Assembly (NCBI RefSeq): GCF_900199405.1
Contig: NZ_LT963430.1
Coordinates: forward strand, 3,069,605 to 3,133,604
From: Beduinella massiliensis
GTDB lineage: Bacteria; Bacillota; Clostridia; Christensenellales; Aristaeellaceae
Direction: 5' to 3'
DNA length: 64,000 nt
In this document: piece by piece, positions 9,103 to 16,510 of the stretch
How positions within the stretch are numbered: position 1 is the stretch's first letter
Layout: every line of letters starts with the position of its first letter
The notes under the pieces: generated by a model
What the model was told of the DNA's origin: nothing
The model's database searches: none
The model's input: the letters and a program-made list of their open reading frames with translations, nothing else
Position numbers and translations under genes: made by a program

Positions 9103-9116
9103 CGAACATATGTTTT
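9103..9116 (-). promoter_or_regulatory. LexA (SOS) box upstream of dinB
   Basis: CGAACATATGTTTT matches the Gram-positive SOS consensus CGAACRNRYGTTYC at nearly all positions, 53 bases upstream of the dinB start. It overlaps a second palindrome, GTTCG-ATG-CGAAC (9095-9107). dinB is a known SOS gene in Firmicutes. Confidence 0.75.
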
Positions 9117-9294
9117 TCCTTCTGCCTTTTACGTTCCCACGGCTCGCGGAAAAATATTTCGCAAAGACAAACCGGCATGCTGCCGGTTGCATCACCGACG
9201 CAGATCTACAAATCCCATCGCTCTGTGCCCGCGGCCAATGCTTGACAAGGGGATTCCATCACAAAACCACTGCTTTGAAGAAGTCCCAGCGCGC
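9117..9294. other. Intergenic region upstream of dinB, no gene seen
   Basis: This stretch holds a small hairpin (AACCGGCA at 9170-9177 pairing with 9181-9188) whose minus-strand product is followed by GTTTGTCTTTG, and no open reading frame with a ribosome binding site. The hairpin could be a back-up terminator for the upstream leftward gene. Confidence 0.4.
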
Positions 9295-9336
9295 AAAAAG
9301 AGGCTGTCCTGCCGGCGAAAAAACAGCAGGCCAGCC
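9295..9336 (-). terminator. Terminator of the PadR / membrane protein operon
   Basis: On the minus strand an 11-bp stem with one mismatch (9326-9336 with 9302-9312) is followed by TCTTTTTG. It begins 12 bases after the stop codon of the membrane protein gene. Confidence 0.75.
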
Positions 9337-9347
9337 CTGGGTCTTCA

Positions 9348-10541
9348 TCAATCCATACGCAGCGTGCCCATGCGCCCGATCCCCATGACCAACCCGATCT
9401 GAAAGAGGTTGAGCACCGTGGAGGCCGCCTCCGTATCGAAAAACGGCATCGGCCAGGCCGGGTTGTCGTAAGTCCCCGTCGCGTTCGCCAGCCCGCACGC
9501 GTACTGCATCAGCATAGACAGGGCGACGGCGGAGCAGATCATCTGCGCGCCCGTTCCTTTTTTGCGCGCGCCCGTTTTCAGACACAGGAAGGCCAGGGAG
9601 AGATACGGAACCGAGACGATCAGGAACGCTCCCCAGCCGAAGGCGCGCGTCAGGAACCATCCGCCGCTGCCCGCGCCAGCCGCCGCGTCGAAACGGAAGA
9701 GCGGCATTTCCCGAAGCCGCCCGCCGAACGGGTTCAAATCGAAATACTCCCCAAATGTGCCCGTCCAAATCGGGCCCGCGGCGAGCAGCAGCAGCGCCAG
9801 CGCATAGAGCCGGGGAAGAAAACGCACGCGGGGAAAGAAACCCGCGGCAAAGGCGTAGAAGGGCAGCATGAGGCCGATTCCGAGCAGCAGCTCCCTGCCA
9901 AGCATGCTGAAAGTCCCTTCGGTCAGCGCGTGTACCAGCCACGGCGCGGCGAGGCAGGCCGCCCCGGCGCAAAGACCCCTGCCCCGCATCGACCCGATCA
10001 GAAAGGCCTGCGCCAGCGGGGCGAGCAGCAGCCAGTAACCGCCCACCGCCCAATCCAGGTTGAACGGCAGCGCCCAGGTAAACGCCGCGACATAGCAAAA
10101 AATCAGCCCCAGCGCATATAGGAGGTAGACGGCGGCGCCCCGGCGAAGGAACGGCCGCACGTCCAGAAAGTACCCGGCCGCAAACGCGCCCGCCCCCAGG
10201 AGCATCCCCGCCGCGTCCGCCCATAGCCCGCCCTTGTCCGGGTTCACCGCATGCCGCAGCAGGCCGAAGAGCGCCGCGAAGAGGTACAGCGCGGCGAGCA
10301 CTGTCAGCATTCTCCGATCCGTCCGCGGGCGCAGCACCCGATCGTAGCCCTTTGCCACCTGCGCGGCGTCCCCCATATCCAGAATCGCCTTCTCCTCCGC
10401 CTGCTCCTTTGGCATGCCGTCTTGCAGGTACGCTTCCATTTGGTCTTCCACGTGCGCGGCGAGCTCCCGCCGCACGGTCTCGTGCGCGCGCTTCCAGCGG
10501 ACGCCCCCGAGCACCGCCTCCACGTATGCCTCCTTACGCAA
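9348..10541 (-). CDS. Permease-prefix (HAAS) domain multi-pass membrane protein, PadR partner
   Basis: The 397-residue protein starts with a helical domain of about 60 residues (RRELAAHVEDQMEAYLQDGM, EAILDMGDAAQVA) known as the HAAS or permease-prefix domain, found beside PadR regulators. About ten hydrophobic segments follow. The start is a TTG at 10541: it has GGGAGGGG six bases upstream, begins exactly at the conserved domain, and overlaps the PadR stop by 8 bases, so translation is coupled. The partner domain is thought to tie the membrane protein to control by PadR. Transport substrate or other function is unknown. Confidence 0.8.
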   Translation of the reverse strand: MRKEAYVEAVLGGVRWKRAHETVRRELAAHVEDQMEAYLQDGMPKEQAEEKAILDMGDAAQVAKGYDRVLRPRTDRRMLTVLAALYLFAALFGLLRHAVNPDKGGLWADAAGMLLGAGAFAAGYFLDVRPFLRRGAAVYLLYALGLIFCYVAAFTWALPFNLDWAVGGYWLLLAPLAQAFLIGSMRGRGLCAGAACLAAPWLVHALTEGTFSMLGRELLLGIGLMLPFYAFAAGFFPRVRFLPRLYALALLLLAAGPIWTGTFGEYFDLNPFGGRLREMPLFRFDAAAGAGSGGWFLTRAFGWGAFLIVSVPYLSLAFLCLKTGARKKGTGAQMICSAVALSMLMQYACGLANATGTYDNPAWPMPFFDTEAASTVLNLFQIGLVMGIGRMGTLRMD

Positions 10542-10875
10542 GCGAGGCCCCTCCCTTCGCCGCGAGCACCCGATCCACCGCCTCGGAAAATACCCGCCAC
10601 TCCGAGGCTTTCTGCTCAAGCAGCAGATTTCCTGTCCGCGTCAGATGATAGTAACGCCTGACGCGGCGCTCCGGCGTGGCCCGTTCATAGCTTTCGACCG
10701 CGCCCTGTTCCTCCAGCGCGTGCAGCAGCGGGTAGAGCGTGCCCGCCTTCAGGCTGAACACGTCGCTTGAGCGCTCCCGCAGCCGCTCGATCATCTGGTA
10801 TCCGTATAGGTCCCCCTCCGCGAGCAGGCGCAGCAGCAGCATGCCCGTGCTGCCCGAAGTCATGCTCCTGTCCAT
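10534..10875 (-). CDS. PadR-family transcriptional regulator
   Basis: A 113-residue winged-helix repressor. The TGMLLLRLLAEGDLYGYQMIERL and LKAGTLYPLLHALEEQGAVE signatures are classical PadR elements, followed by the wing RVRRYYHLT and a short C-terminal dimerisation helix. The start at 10875 (MDRSMTSGS) has GGGAGGTGA four bases upstream. It is the first gene of a two-gene operon with the HAAS-domain membrane protein, and its own promoter carries two repeated operator-like sites, so it probably represses itself until an inducer binds. Proteins of this subtype often respond to cell-envelope stress or drugs, but the ligand here is not known. Confidence 0.92.
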   Translation of the reverse strand: MDRSMTSGSTGMLLLRLLAEGDLYGYQMIERLRERSSDVFSLKAGTLYPLLHALEEQGAVESYERATPERRVRRYYHLTRTGNLLLEQKASEWRVFSEAVDRVLAAKGGASLA

Positions 10876-10892
10876 GTCTTCACCTCCCAATA

Positions 10893-10951
10893 TATAGATT
10901 CTCTACCTATCCATCTCCTCGCATTATAGATCGATCACCTATATATGTCAA
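10893..10951 (-). promoter_or_regulatory. PadR promoter with two operator-like sites
   Basis: The minus strand has a perfect consensus promoter: TTGACA (10951-10946), 17 bases, TATAAT (10928-10923). Two 18-bp sites share TATAGAT-N5-ACCTAT: 10893-10910 and 10925-10942. Each is an imperfect palindrome (ATAGAT-N5-ACCTAT). Their starts are 32 bp apart, three helical turns, so they lie on one DNA face. One covers the spacer and -10 box and the other the region just after the transcription start. Confidence 0.8.
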
Positions 10952-11046
10952 CCTGTATGCCCACGCAGGTTTTTGCGCGAATTAGAGGGTTTTGGGGGTT
11001 GGGGGCGAATCCTTCCATCATTCCAAATACGATCGGAGCGCTCGCC

Positions 11047-12252
11047 ATGCACTTTACGTATCGTCACACCCGCTATTGCTGTTACGCCTCCAGCATCTCG
11101 CATGCGGCGGTCAACAATCTCGCGCCGCTGCTCTTTCTCACCTTTACCCGTCAGTTCGGCATCTCGCTCTCTCAGCTCGCTTTTCTGGTGACGCTCAACT
11201 TCGGCATCCAGATGATCGTGGATCTGGCCGCCGCGCGCTACGCGGTTCGCCTGGGCTACCGCTGGTGCGTCGTCGCCGCGAACGTGCTGTGCGGCACAGG
11301 GCTGATCGGCCTGGGCGTGCTGCCCTACGCGCTCCCCAGCCCCTATGCGGGCCTGATCGGTTCCATGGTGCTCTACGCGCTGGGCGGCGGCCTGCTCGAG
11401 GTGCTCACCAGCCCGATCGTCGAGGCGCTGCCCGGCGAGGAGAAGGCGGCCGCGATGAGCCTCCTGCACTCCTTTTACTGCTGGGGACACGTGGCCGTCG
11501 TGCTCCTCTCCACGCTGTACTTCACCACCATCGGCATCGCCCGCTGGCGCTTTTTGCCGATGCTCTGGGCGGCCGTTCCGCTGACAAACGCCTTTTTCTT
11601 CTCGCGCGTGCCGATCAACACGTTCGGGGGCGAGGGAGAAAACCTGTCCGTGCGCGGGCTGCTCCGCCTGCCTTCCTTCTGGCTCTTCTTCCTGCTGATG
11701 CTGTGCGCGGGCGCGGCGGAGCAGGCGATGAGCCAGTGGGCCTCCCTGTTCGCAGAGCAGGGCCTGCGCGTCTCCAAGACGGTGGGCGATCTGCTGGGGC
11801 CCTGCGCCTTTGCCGTGCTGATGGGGCTTTCGCGCCTGCTCTACGGGCGCTTCGGCGCGCGTCTGCGCCTGAACGCCTGTATTTTCTACTCCAGCCTGCT
11901 GTGCGTCCTTTGCTACCTGCTCACCGTCTTTTCCCCCAATCCGCTGCTCTCGCTGCTCGGCTGCGCGGTCTGCGGCTTCTCGGTGGGCATCCTCTGGCCG
12001 GGCACGCTCAGCCTCTCCGCCGCGCGCTGCCCGCAGGGCGGCACGGCGCTCTTCGCCCTGCTCGCGCTCGCCGGGGACGTCGGCTGCTCCGCAGGGCCTG
12101 GGCTCGTCGGGTTCATCTCCGACAGGGGCGCAGGCGCCCTCGCCGCGCTGTTTACCGGCGATGCCGGGCTCAGGCTGGGCATGCTCGCGGCCATCGTCTT
12201 CCCGCTGCTGCTCGTGCTCGGTTCCCTGTGGCTGCTCCGAAAAACATCCTGA
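11047..12252 (+). CDS. Major facilitator superfamily transporter
   Basis: This 401-residue protein has about 12 hydrophobic segments in two halves, with an MFS-like basic loop between segments 2 and 3 (AAARYAVRLGYRW) and a longer central loop. It resembles sugar or drug MFS carriers of the FucP/YfkF-like groups, but no substrate motif is decisive. The start at 11047 (MHFTYRHTRY) has GGAG 8 bases upstream; the frame is open further upstream but without a good ribosome site. It is followed after 18 bases by the epimerase-like gene and is probably co-transcribed with it and the phosphoesterase. Confidence 0.88.
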   Translation: MHFTYRHTRYCCYASSISHAAVNNLAPLLFLTFTRQFGISLSQLAFLVTLNFGIQMIVDLAAARYAVRLGYRWCVVAANVLCGTGLIGLGVLPYALPSPYAGLIGSMVLYALGGGLLEVLTSPIVEALPGEEKAAAMSLLHSFYCWGHVAVVLLSTLYFTTIGIARWRFLPMLWAAVPLTNAFFFSRVPINTFGGEGENLSVRGLLRLPSFWLFFLLMLCAGAAEQAMSQWASLFAEQGLRVSKTVGDLLGPCAFAVLMGLSRLLYGRFGARLRLNACIFYSSLLCVLCYLLTVFSPNPLLSLLGCAVCGFSVGILWPGTLSLSAARCPQGGTALFALLALAGDVGCSAGPGLVGFISDRGAGALAALFTGDAGLRLGMLAAIVFPLLLVLGSLWLLRKTS

Positions 12253-12270
12253 AATTTGGAGGTATGACCT

Positions 12271-13122
12271 ATGCAAACGCTGCTCATTACCGGTTCCACG
12301 GGTTTTGTCGCTTCGCGCATGGCACAGGACCTTTCCGCCGCCTTCCGCGTCGTGATGGCCCCGCACGATTCCCTCGACATCACCGACCCCGAAGCCTGCC
12401 GCCGCACGATTCTGGACGCGCGGCCGGATGCGGTCGCGCACTTCGCCGCCATCTCCCACATCGACGTGTGCGAGCAAAATCCGCAGCTTGCCCACGACGT
12501 CAACGTCCTGGGCACCGAGAACATCGCGCGCGCCTGCGCGGAGGCGGGCGCTGCGCTCATCTACGCCAGCAGCGATCAGGTCTACACGGGGCTTCCCGGC
12601 GACACGCCCCATCGGGAGGACGAGGCGCTCTCGCCTACGAACGTCTACGCGCGCACCAAGGTCGAGGCGGAGCGGCGCGCCGCCGCCCTATGCGATCGGT
12701 TCTACGCGCTGCGCCTGACCTGGATGTTCGACCTGCCGGTGCGCTTCTGCTCTTCCAGCCTGGGCGTCGTCGGCATGTGCCTGGGCGCGCTCACGACCGG
12801 CAAGCCCGTGCGCGCCGCAACGGACGACCATCGGGGCTTCACCTACGTGCGCGAGGTCATCGAAAACATCCCCGCGCTGCTTTCGGCGCCCAGCGGCGTG
12901 TACAACTACGGCAGCGCGAACTTCGACAGCACCTACGACGTCTGCCGTTACCTCTTCGACCGCCTGGGCGCGGGTCATCGCGTGAAGGAGCTGCTCGTCC
13001 CCTTCGAGACGGACGGCCATAAGAACCTCATGATCGACGACGCCAAGCAGCGCGCGGCGGGCATCATGTTTTCCGATACGCGCGGCGGTATCGACCGGAT
13101 GCTCGACGAATACCGTCTGTAA
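12271..13122 (+). CDS. NAD-dependent epimerase / RmlD-like sugar nucleotide reductase
   Basis: A 283-residue extended short-chain dehydrogenase. It has the nucleotide-binding GSTGFVA at residues 8-14, HFAAISHIDVCEQNP near 61, SSDQVYTG near 95 and the catalytic YxxxK in NVYARTKVEAE. Order and spacing match RmlD (dTDP-4-dehydrorhamnose reductase) and its relatives. The rest of the rhamnose pathway (RmlA, B, C) is absent from the window, so the substrate is open. GGAGG lies 8 bases before the start. The gene sits between an MFS carrier and a phosphoesterase in an apparent operon. Confidence 0.85.
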   Translation: MQTLLITGSTGFVASRMAQDLSAAFRVVMAPHDSLDITDPEACRRTILDARPDAVAHFAAISHIDVCEQNPQLAHDVNVLGTENIARACAEAGAALIYASSDQVYTGLPGDTPHREDEALSPTNVYARTKVEAERRAAALCDRFYALRLTWMFDLPVRFCSSSLGVVGMCLGALTTGKPVRAATDDHRGFTYVREVIENIPALLSAPSGVYNYGSANFDSTYDVCRYLFDRLGAGHRVKELLVPFETDGHKNLMIDDAKQRAAGIMFSDTRGGIDRMLDEYRL

Positions 13123-13136
13123 ACGCAGGAGCTTGC

Positions 13137-14285
13137 ATGAATACGACCGTTCGACATATCGACATCCCGCAGGGGCGGCGGTTGATCGCCGTCAGCGACG
13201 TTCACGCCCATCCCGGCCACCTGCGGGCGCTGCTGCAAAAGATCCGCTTTTCCACAGACGACGTGCTCGTCATCGTGGGCGACATCATCGAAAAAGGCCC
13301 GGACAGCCTGGGCGCGCTGCGCCTCGTCATGGAGCTTTTTAAAACGCACACCGTCCACGCGCTGGCCGGCAACGTGGATCTTTGGCAGCTCACCTGGATT
13401 TTGCGGGACGACGAGGAAACCGCGTGCGATTTGCACGAGCATATCGTCCGGATGCGGGCATGCTACGGCGGCTGCCTCTTTTCGCAGATGTGCGAAGAGG
13501 CCGGGCTGCCTGTTGAAAACGCCGAAGACGTGCGCGCCTCGCGCCGCGCCGTGCGAAAGCTTTTTCAACAGGAAATCCGCTTTTTGGGGGAAATGCCCAC
13601 CATACTGAGCGCCGGAAACCTCCTTTTCGTCCACGGCGGCATTCCCACAGAGGACGTGGACGCGCTCGCGGGCACGCAGGCGCATCCCTACCTCAAGTGC
13701 GACCATTTCTTAGAGCAGGGACTCTCCTTTTCCCGCTGGGTCGTCGTAGGGCACTGGCCCACTACGCTCTACAGCGCGCGCTACCCCTGCTTCAATCCCT
13801 ACGTCAGCGAGCGGCAGCGGATCATCAGCATCGACGGCGGCTGCGGCATCAAGCACGACGGCCAGCTCAACGCGGTGATCTTTGAGGACGCCGCAAACGG
13901 CCGTTTCACATTCGCCGCCTACGACGATCTGCCTGCCGGAACCGCGCTGGACGCGCAGGCGAAGAGCTTGGATTCCTTTTATCTGCGCTACACCGACTGC
14001 CGCGTGCGCGTGCTGGCGCGCGAGGGAGATTGCGCGCTGGTCGAACAGCGCAGTACCGGCCGCCGCCTTTGGGCGCCGCAAAGCTTTTTGTACGAGGACG
14101 AGCAGCGCTGCATGGACGTAACGGACTACCTGCTGCCCGTGCGCGCGGGCGACCGCCTGTCGCTGGTGCGAAAGACCTCCCGCGGATGGATCGTCAAAAA
14201 GGACGGCGTGACCGGCTGGTACCTGGGCCGCGTACAGGCGTGCGAAGATGAACAAAGCACTTTATGTTCTGGGATGGTGTCGTAG
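13137..14285 (+). CDS. Metallophosphoesterase (ApaH/PrpE-like) with C-terminal extension
   Basis: The 382-residue protein has the calcineurin-like phosphoesterase motifs in order: SDVHAHPGH (D-x-H), VGDIIEKG (GD-x-x), LAGNVDLW (a GN-x-D variant of GNHE), HGG near 165 and GHW near 207. The bimetal site looks largely intact, although the usual GDxxDRG is GDIIEKG and GNH is GNV. A C-terminal part of about 120 residues ends in an SH3-like segment (GWIVKKDGVTGWYLGRV). Targets may be a phosphoprotein or a dinucleotide; neither can be chosen from sequence. It starts 14 bases after the epimerase-like gene. Confidence 0.85.
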   Translation: MNTTVRHIDIPQGRRLIAVSDVHAHPGHLRALLQKIRFSTDDVLVIVGDIIEKGPDSLGALRLVMELFKTHTVHALAGNVDLWQLTWILRDDEETACDLHEHIVRMRACYGGCLFSQMCEEAGLPVENAEDVRASRRAVRKLFQQEIRFLGEMPTILSAGNLLFVHGGIPTEDVDALAGTQAHPYLKCDHFLEQGLSFSRWVVVGHWPTTLYSARYPCFNPYVSERQRIISIDGGCGIKHDGQLNAVIFEDAANGRFTFAAYDDLPAGTALDAQAKSLDSFYLRYTDCRVRVLAREGDCALVEQRSTGRRLWAPQSFLYEDEQRCMDVTDYLLPVRAGDRLSLVRKTSRGWIVKKDGVTGWYLGRVQACEDEQSTLCSGMVS

Positions 14286-14322
14286 ATTTTTCCGCTCTGC
14301 CGCGCCGCCCCAAATGATCGAC

Positions 14323-14357
14323 AAAGGCCATGCTTTCGCTGGGAAAGCATGGCCTTT
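14323..14357. terminator. Strong hairpin between converging genes
   Basis: A perfect 15-bp stem (14323-14337 with 14343-14357) closes a 5-base loop. It lies between the phosphoesterase and a leftward small gene. No long T run follows, but the AAA/TTT arms could act in either direction. The preceding ATCGACAAAG is also found in the hairpin repeats near 40.9 and 61.6 kb. Confidence 0.55.
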
Positions 14358-14421
14358 CATCATGGAAAATCCACCCTGCCATCGCGCACGATCGCAAAGG
14401 CAGGGGCTTATCTTTTGGTGT

Positions 14422-14538
14422 TTACCTGTTTTTTGATAGGTATATCGCCAATGCGCGTGCGCCCATGACGGCGAGTATACCTAAAGCAAGGAGAAGCGCC
14501 ACATTGGCAAGCTGATGAACGAGCGATAAGATATCCAT
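14422..14538 (-). CDS. 38-residue single-pass membrane protein
   Basis: A short gene on the minus strand starting at 14538 with GAGGTG six bases upstream. The product begins MDILSLVHQLANVALLLALG, has one hydrophobic helix of about 22 residues and ends in AIYLSKNR, so the C-terminus is basic. Codon use is normal for the window. Single-helix proteins of this size and ending (x-IYLxKN) are common in Clostridia, but I know of no assigned function. It stands alone: a hairpin lies 65 bases past its stop, and the EFR1 gene upstream is transcribed in the same direction. Confidence 0.65.
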   Translation of the reverse strand: MDILSLVHQLANVALLLALGILAVMGARALAIYLSKNR

Positions 14539-14650
14539 ATGCACCTCGCACGATGCCGCACAGGCATGTCTATACAATGCAGTGATTCCAGGAATGGATC
14601 CATCTCCCGACCCGCGCGCACCCGAGAGCAGCTTTCGGGTGCTTCGTCGT

Positions 14651-15412
14651 TCACAGGAACAGTTCGTTTGGCTTTCTGCCCTCGCAGGCCTTTTTCATCT
14701 TCTGCGACGCCGCGAAGACCAGTGCGGCGTTCACCTTGCGCGCGTGCGCTGGGCAGATCGAGACGCAGCGCATGCAAGAGATACAGGCCTTCTCGTCCGT
14801 CTTCGCCGGGTCGTGCGGGTCGATGGCTCCGACCGGGCATTTCCTCGCGCACAGCCCACAGGCGGTGCACGCCCTGCCCGCCTTGGGCTTCATCGGCACA
14901 CCGCCGTATTCCCGATAGGGAGACGCGCCGGGCACCCGCACGTCGGGCGCGTCCGGCACCTCCCCGAGCCTCTCTCTGACCCGCTCGCCGTAGGCCCGCA
15001 GTTCTTCTTCGTCGCGTGCGTCCGGCCTGCCCGCGGCGAAAGCATGCATGATGGAGTGCTCCGCGACCGCAGCGACCGCAGCGCGGCAGCGCATACCGGC
15101 CTTTTCGAGCGTTTCCCTCAATTCCAGCAGCGTGTCGTCGTAGGCGCGGTTTCCGTAGACGCACAGGAGCACGGCCTGCGCCCCGCCGCCCCGCATTTGG
15201 GAGAGACGCTCCACCGCTACCTGCGGCACGCGTCCGCCGAAGGAGGGCACCGCGACGAGGCAGACGTCCTCCGGCGCAAAGACGCAGGCGGCAAAGTCCG
15301 TCCGCGGGTCAGACAGGTCAATCCGGCTGGCCTCGTCCCCCCATGCGGCGCCGAGGAACCTGGCCGCCTCCTGCGTTCCGCCGGTAGGGCTGAACACGAT
15401 TTCATAGCGCAT
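14651..15412 (-). CDS. EFR1-family flavodoxin-like / ferredoxin fusion protein
   Basis: The 253-residue protein has an N-terminal flavodoxin-like half (FSPTGGTQEAARFL with the phosphate-binding loop, VAVPSFGGRVPQ, VYGNRAYDD) and a C-terminal bacterial ferredoxin domain with two [4Fe-4S] signatures: CTACGLCARKCP and CISCMRCVSICP. This is the EFR1 arrangement, common in anaerobic Clostridia and thought to carry low-potential electrons. The start at 15412 (MRYEIVFSPTGG) has GAGGAG 9 bases upstream; in-frame ATGs at 15421 and 15433 are less well placed. It lies 29 bases after the GNAT-DinB gene, probably in one operon. The redox partner is unknown. Confidence 0.88.
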   Translation of the reverse strand: MRYEIVFSPTGGTQEAARFLGAAWGDEASRIDLSDPRTDFAACVFAPEDVCLVAVPSFGGRVPQVAVERLSQMRGGGAQAVLLCVYGNRAYDDTLLELRETLEKAGMRCRAAVAAVAEHSIMHAFAAGRPDARDEEELRAYGERVRERLGEVPDAPDVRVPGASPYREYGGVPMKPKAGRACTACGLCARKCPVGAIDPHDPAKTDEKACISCMRCVSICPAHARKVNAALVFAASQKMKKACEGRKPNELFL

Positions 15413-15441
15413 CCTGCGCATCTCCTCTCGCATCTTTCTCT

Positions 15442-16494
15442 TTACATGTACCGATCGAAATCTCCCCGCGGGAACTCCCCCTCCAGGCCGAGCACGCGCG
15501 GCCAAAGGCCCGTCTCCGCTACGATAAAACCCATCAGCATGCCCATGTGCGTGTGCAAATGCCGATGCTGGGCGAGGATCAGCGTAAAACGCGTGTGCCC
15601 GCACCCCGTCGGGCGCTCGCTCAGGATCTCATCCGTGAGCGACGCCAGATAATCCTCGCTTTTTCTGCATACCTGCGCGCGATACGCCTCGAGCTGCGTC
15701 CGGCTGATCGCTCCCCGCACAGGCGCGTCCAGATCGTTCAGCCCCGGTTTGTGAAAGGGCGGTTCGACGAATCCCCCATCACATGGGTTTTCAAGCCAGC
15801 GGTCGAGCGAATGCAGCATGTGATATGCGTGCTTCCATAACGGCTGGTCGCAGTACGTCTTTTCCCATAGCGCGTCCGGGATGCAGCACAGGACGTTTTG
15901 AACCTCCCACAGCGCCCTCCGCGTCTGTTCGCGAACCGCGCGGCACAGCGGCCGCGCGCCCGCGCACCGCGCCGCCCGCAGCGCCTTTGGGTCGAGCGGA
16001 ATGCGCGTATAACGATACCCCGCGTCCGCGTGGTGGATATACGCGCCATTCTTTTGCTGCACGCGCAGCGAAGCCTCGTTCCCGGACTCGCAGGACAGGT
16101 AGACCTCCGCCTCCTCGATGTCGGGCAACAGCAGCTCGACCGCTAGGCGCAGCCCTTCGGTAGCGTAGCCCTTTCCCCGGTATTCTGGGAGGATCGCATA
16201 GCCAACGTGACCCGCGCCCATGCGAAGCGCTTCGTTCAGGACGGGACGCACCTTGAACAGCCCTACGATCTCTTCCCCATCCCAGAGAAAATAGCAGGTT
16301 TGGGGCACGTAGCCCGCCGGGAGGCCGACGCCCCGCGCCATGTGCAGCAGCGACGCAAGGCCATCCTGCATGAAGGCTTCCCGGGTCATGCCGTGACACG
16401 GGGTCTCAAAACCGTTTTCATGCGGCGCAAGCCATTGCAGGGCCTCGTATTCCTGATCCGCGTCCTCGAGATTGGCGGGCTTTAACAATCGCAT
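15442..16494 (-). CDS. GNAT acetyltransferase fused to a DinB-like four-helix domain
   Basis: This 350-residue protein joins two domains. Residues 1-170 are a GNAT N-acetyltransferase with the acetyl-CoA loop in ILPEYRGKGYATEGLRLAVEL. Residues 185-350 form a DinB/YfiT-like helical bundle with spaced histidines (KHAYHMLHSLDRW and HRHLHTHMGML), which in that superfamily bind a metal and may catalyse thiol-dependent transfers. The start at 16494 has AAGGGGGA upstream. The gene sits 16 bases after the serine hydrolase and 29 bases before the EFR1 gene. The acceptor of either domain is unknown. Confidence 0.8.
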   Translation of the reverse strand: MRLLKPANLEDADQEYEALQWLAPHENGFETPCHGMTREAFMQDGLASLLHMARGVGLPAGYVPQTCYFLWDGEEIVGLFKVRPVLNEALRMGAGHVGYAILPEYRGKGYATEGLRLAVELLLPDIEEAEVYLSCESGNEASLRVQQKNGAYIHHADAGYRYTRIPLDPKALRAARCAGARPLCRAVREQTRRALWEVQNVLCCIPDALWEKTYCDQPLWKHAYHMLHSLDRWLENPCDGGFVEPPFHKPGLNDLDAPVRGAISRTQLEAYRAQVCRKSEDYLASLTDEILSERPTGCGHTRFTLILAQHRHLHTHMGMLMGFIVAETGLWPRVLGLEGEFPRGDFDRYM

Positions 16495-16510
16495 CGTTTT
16501 CCCCCTTTCT

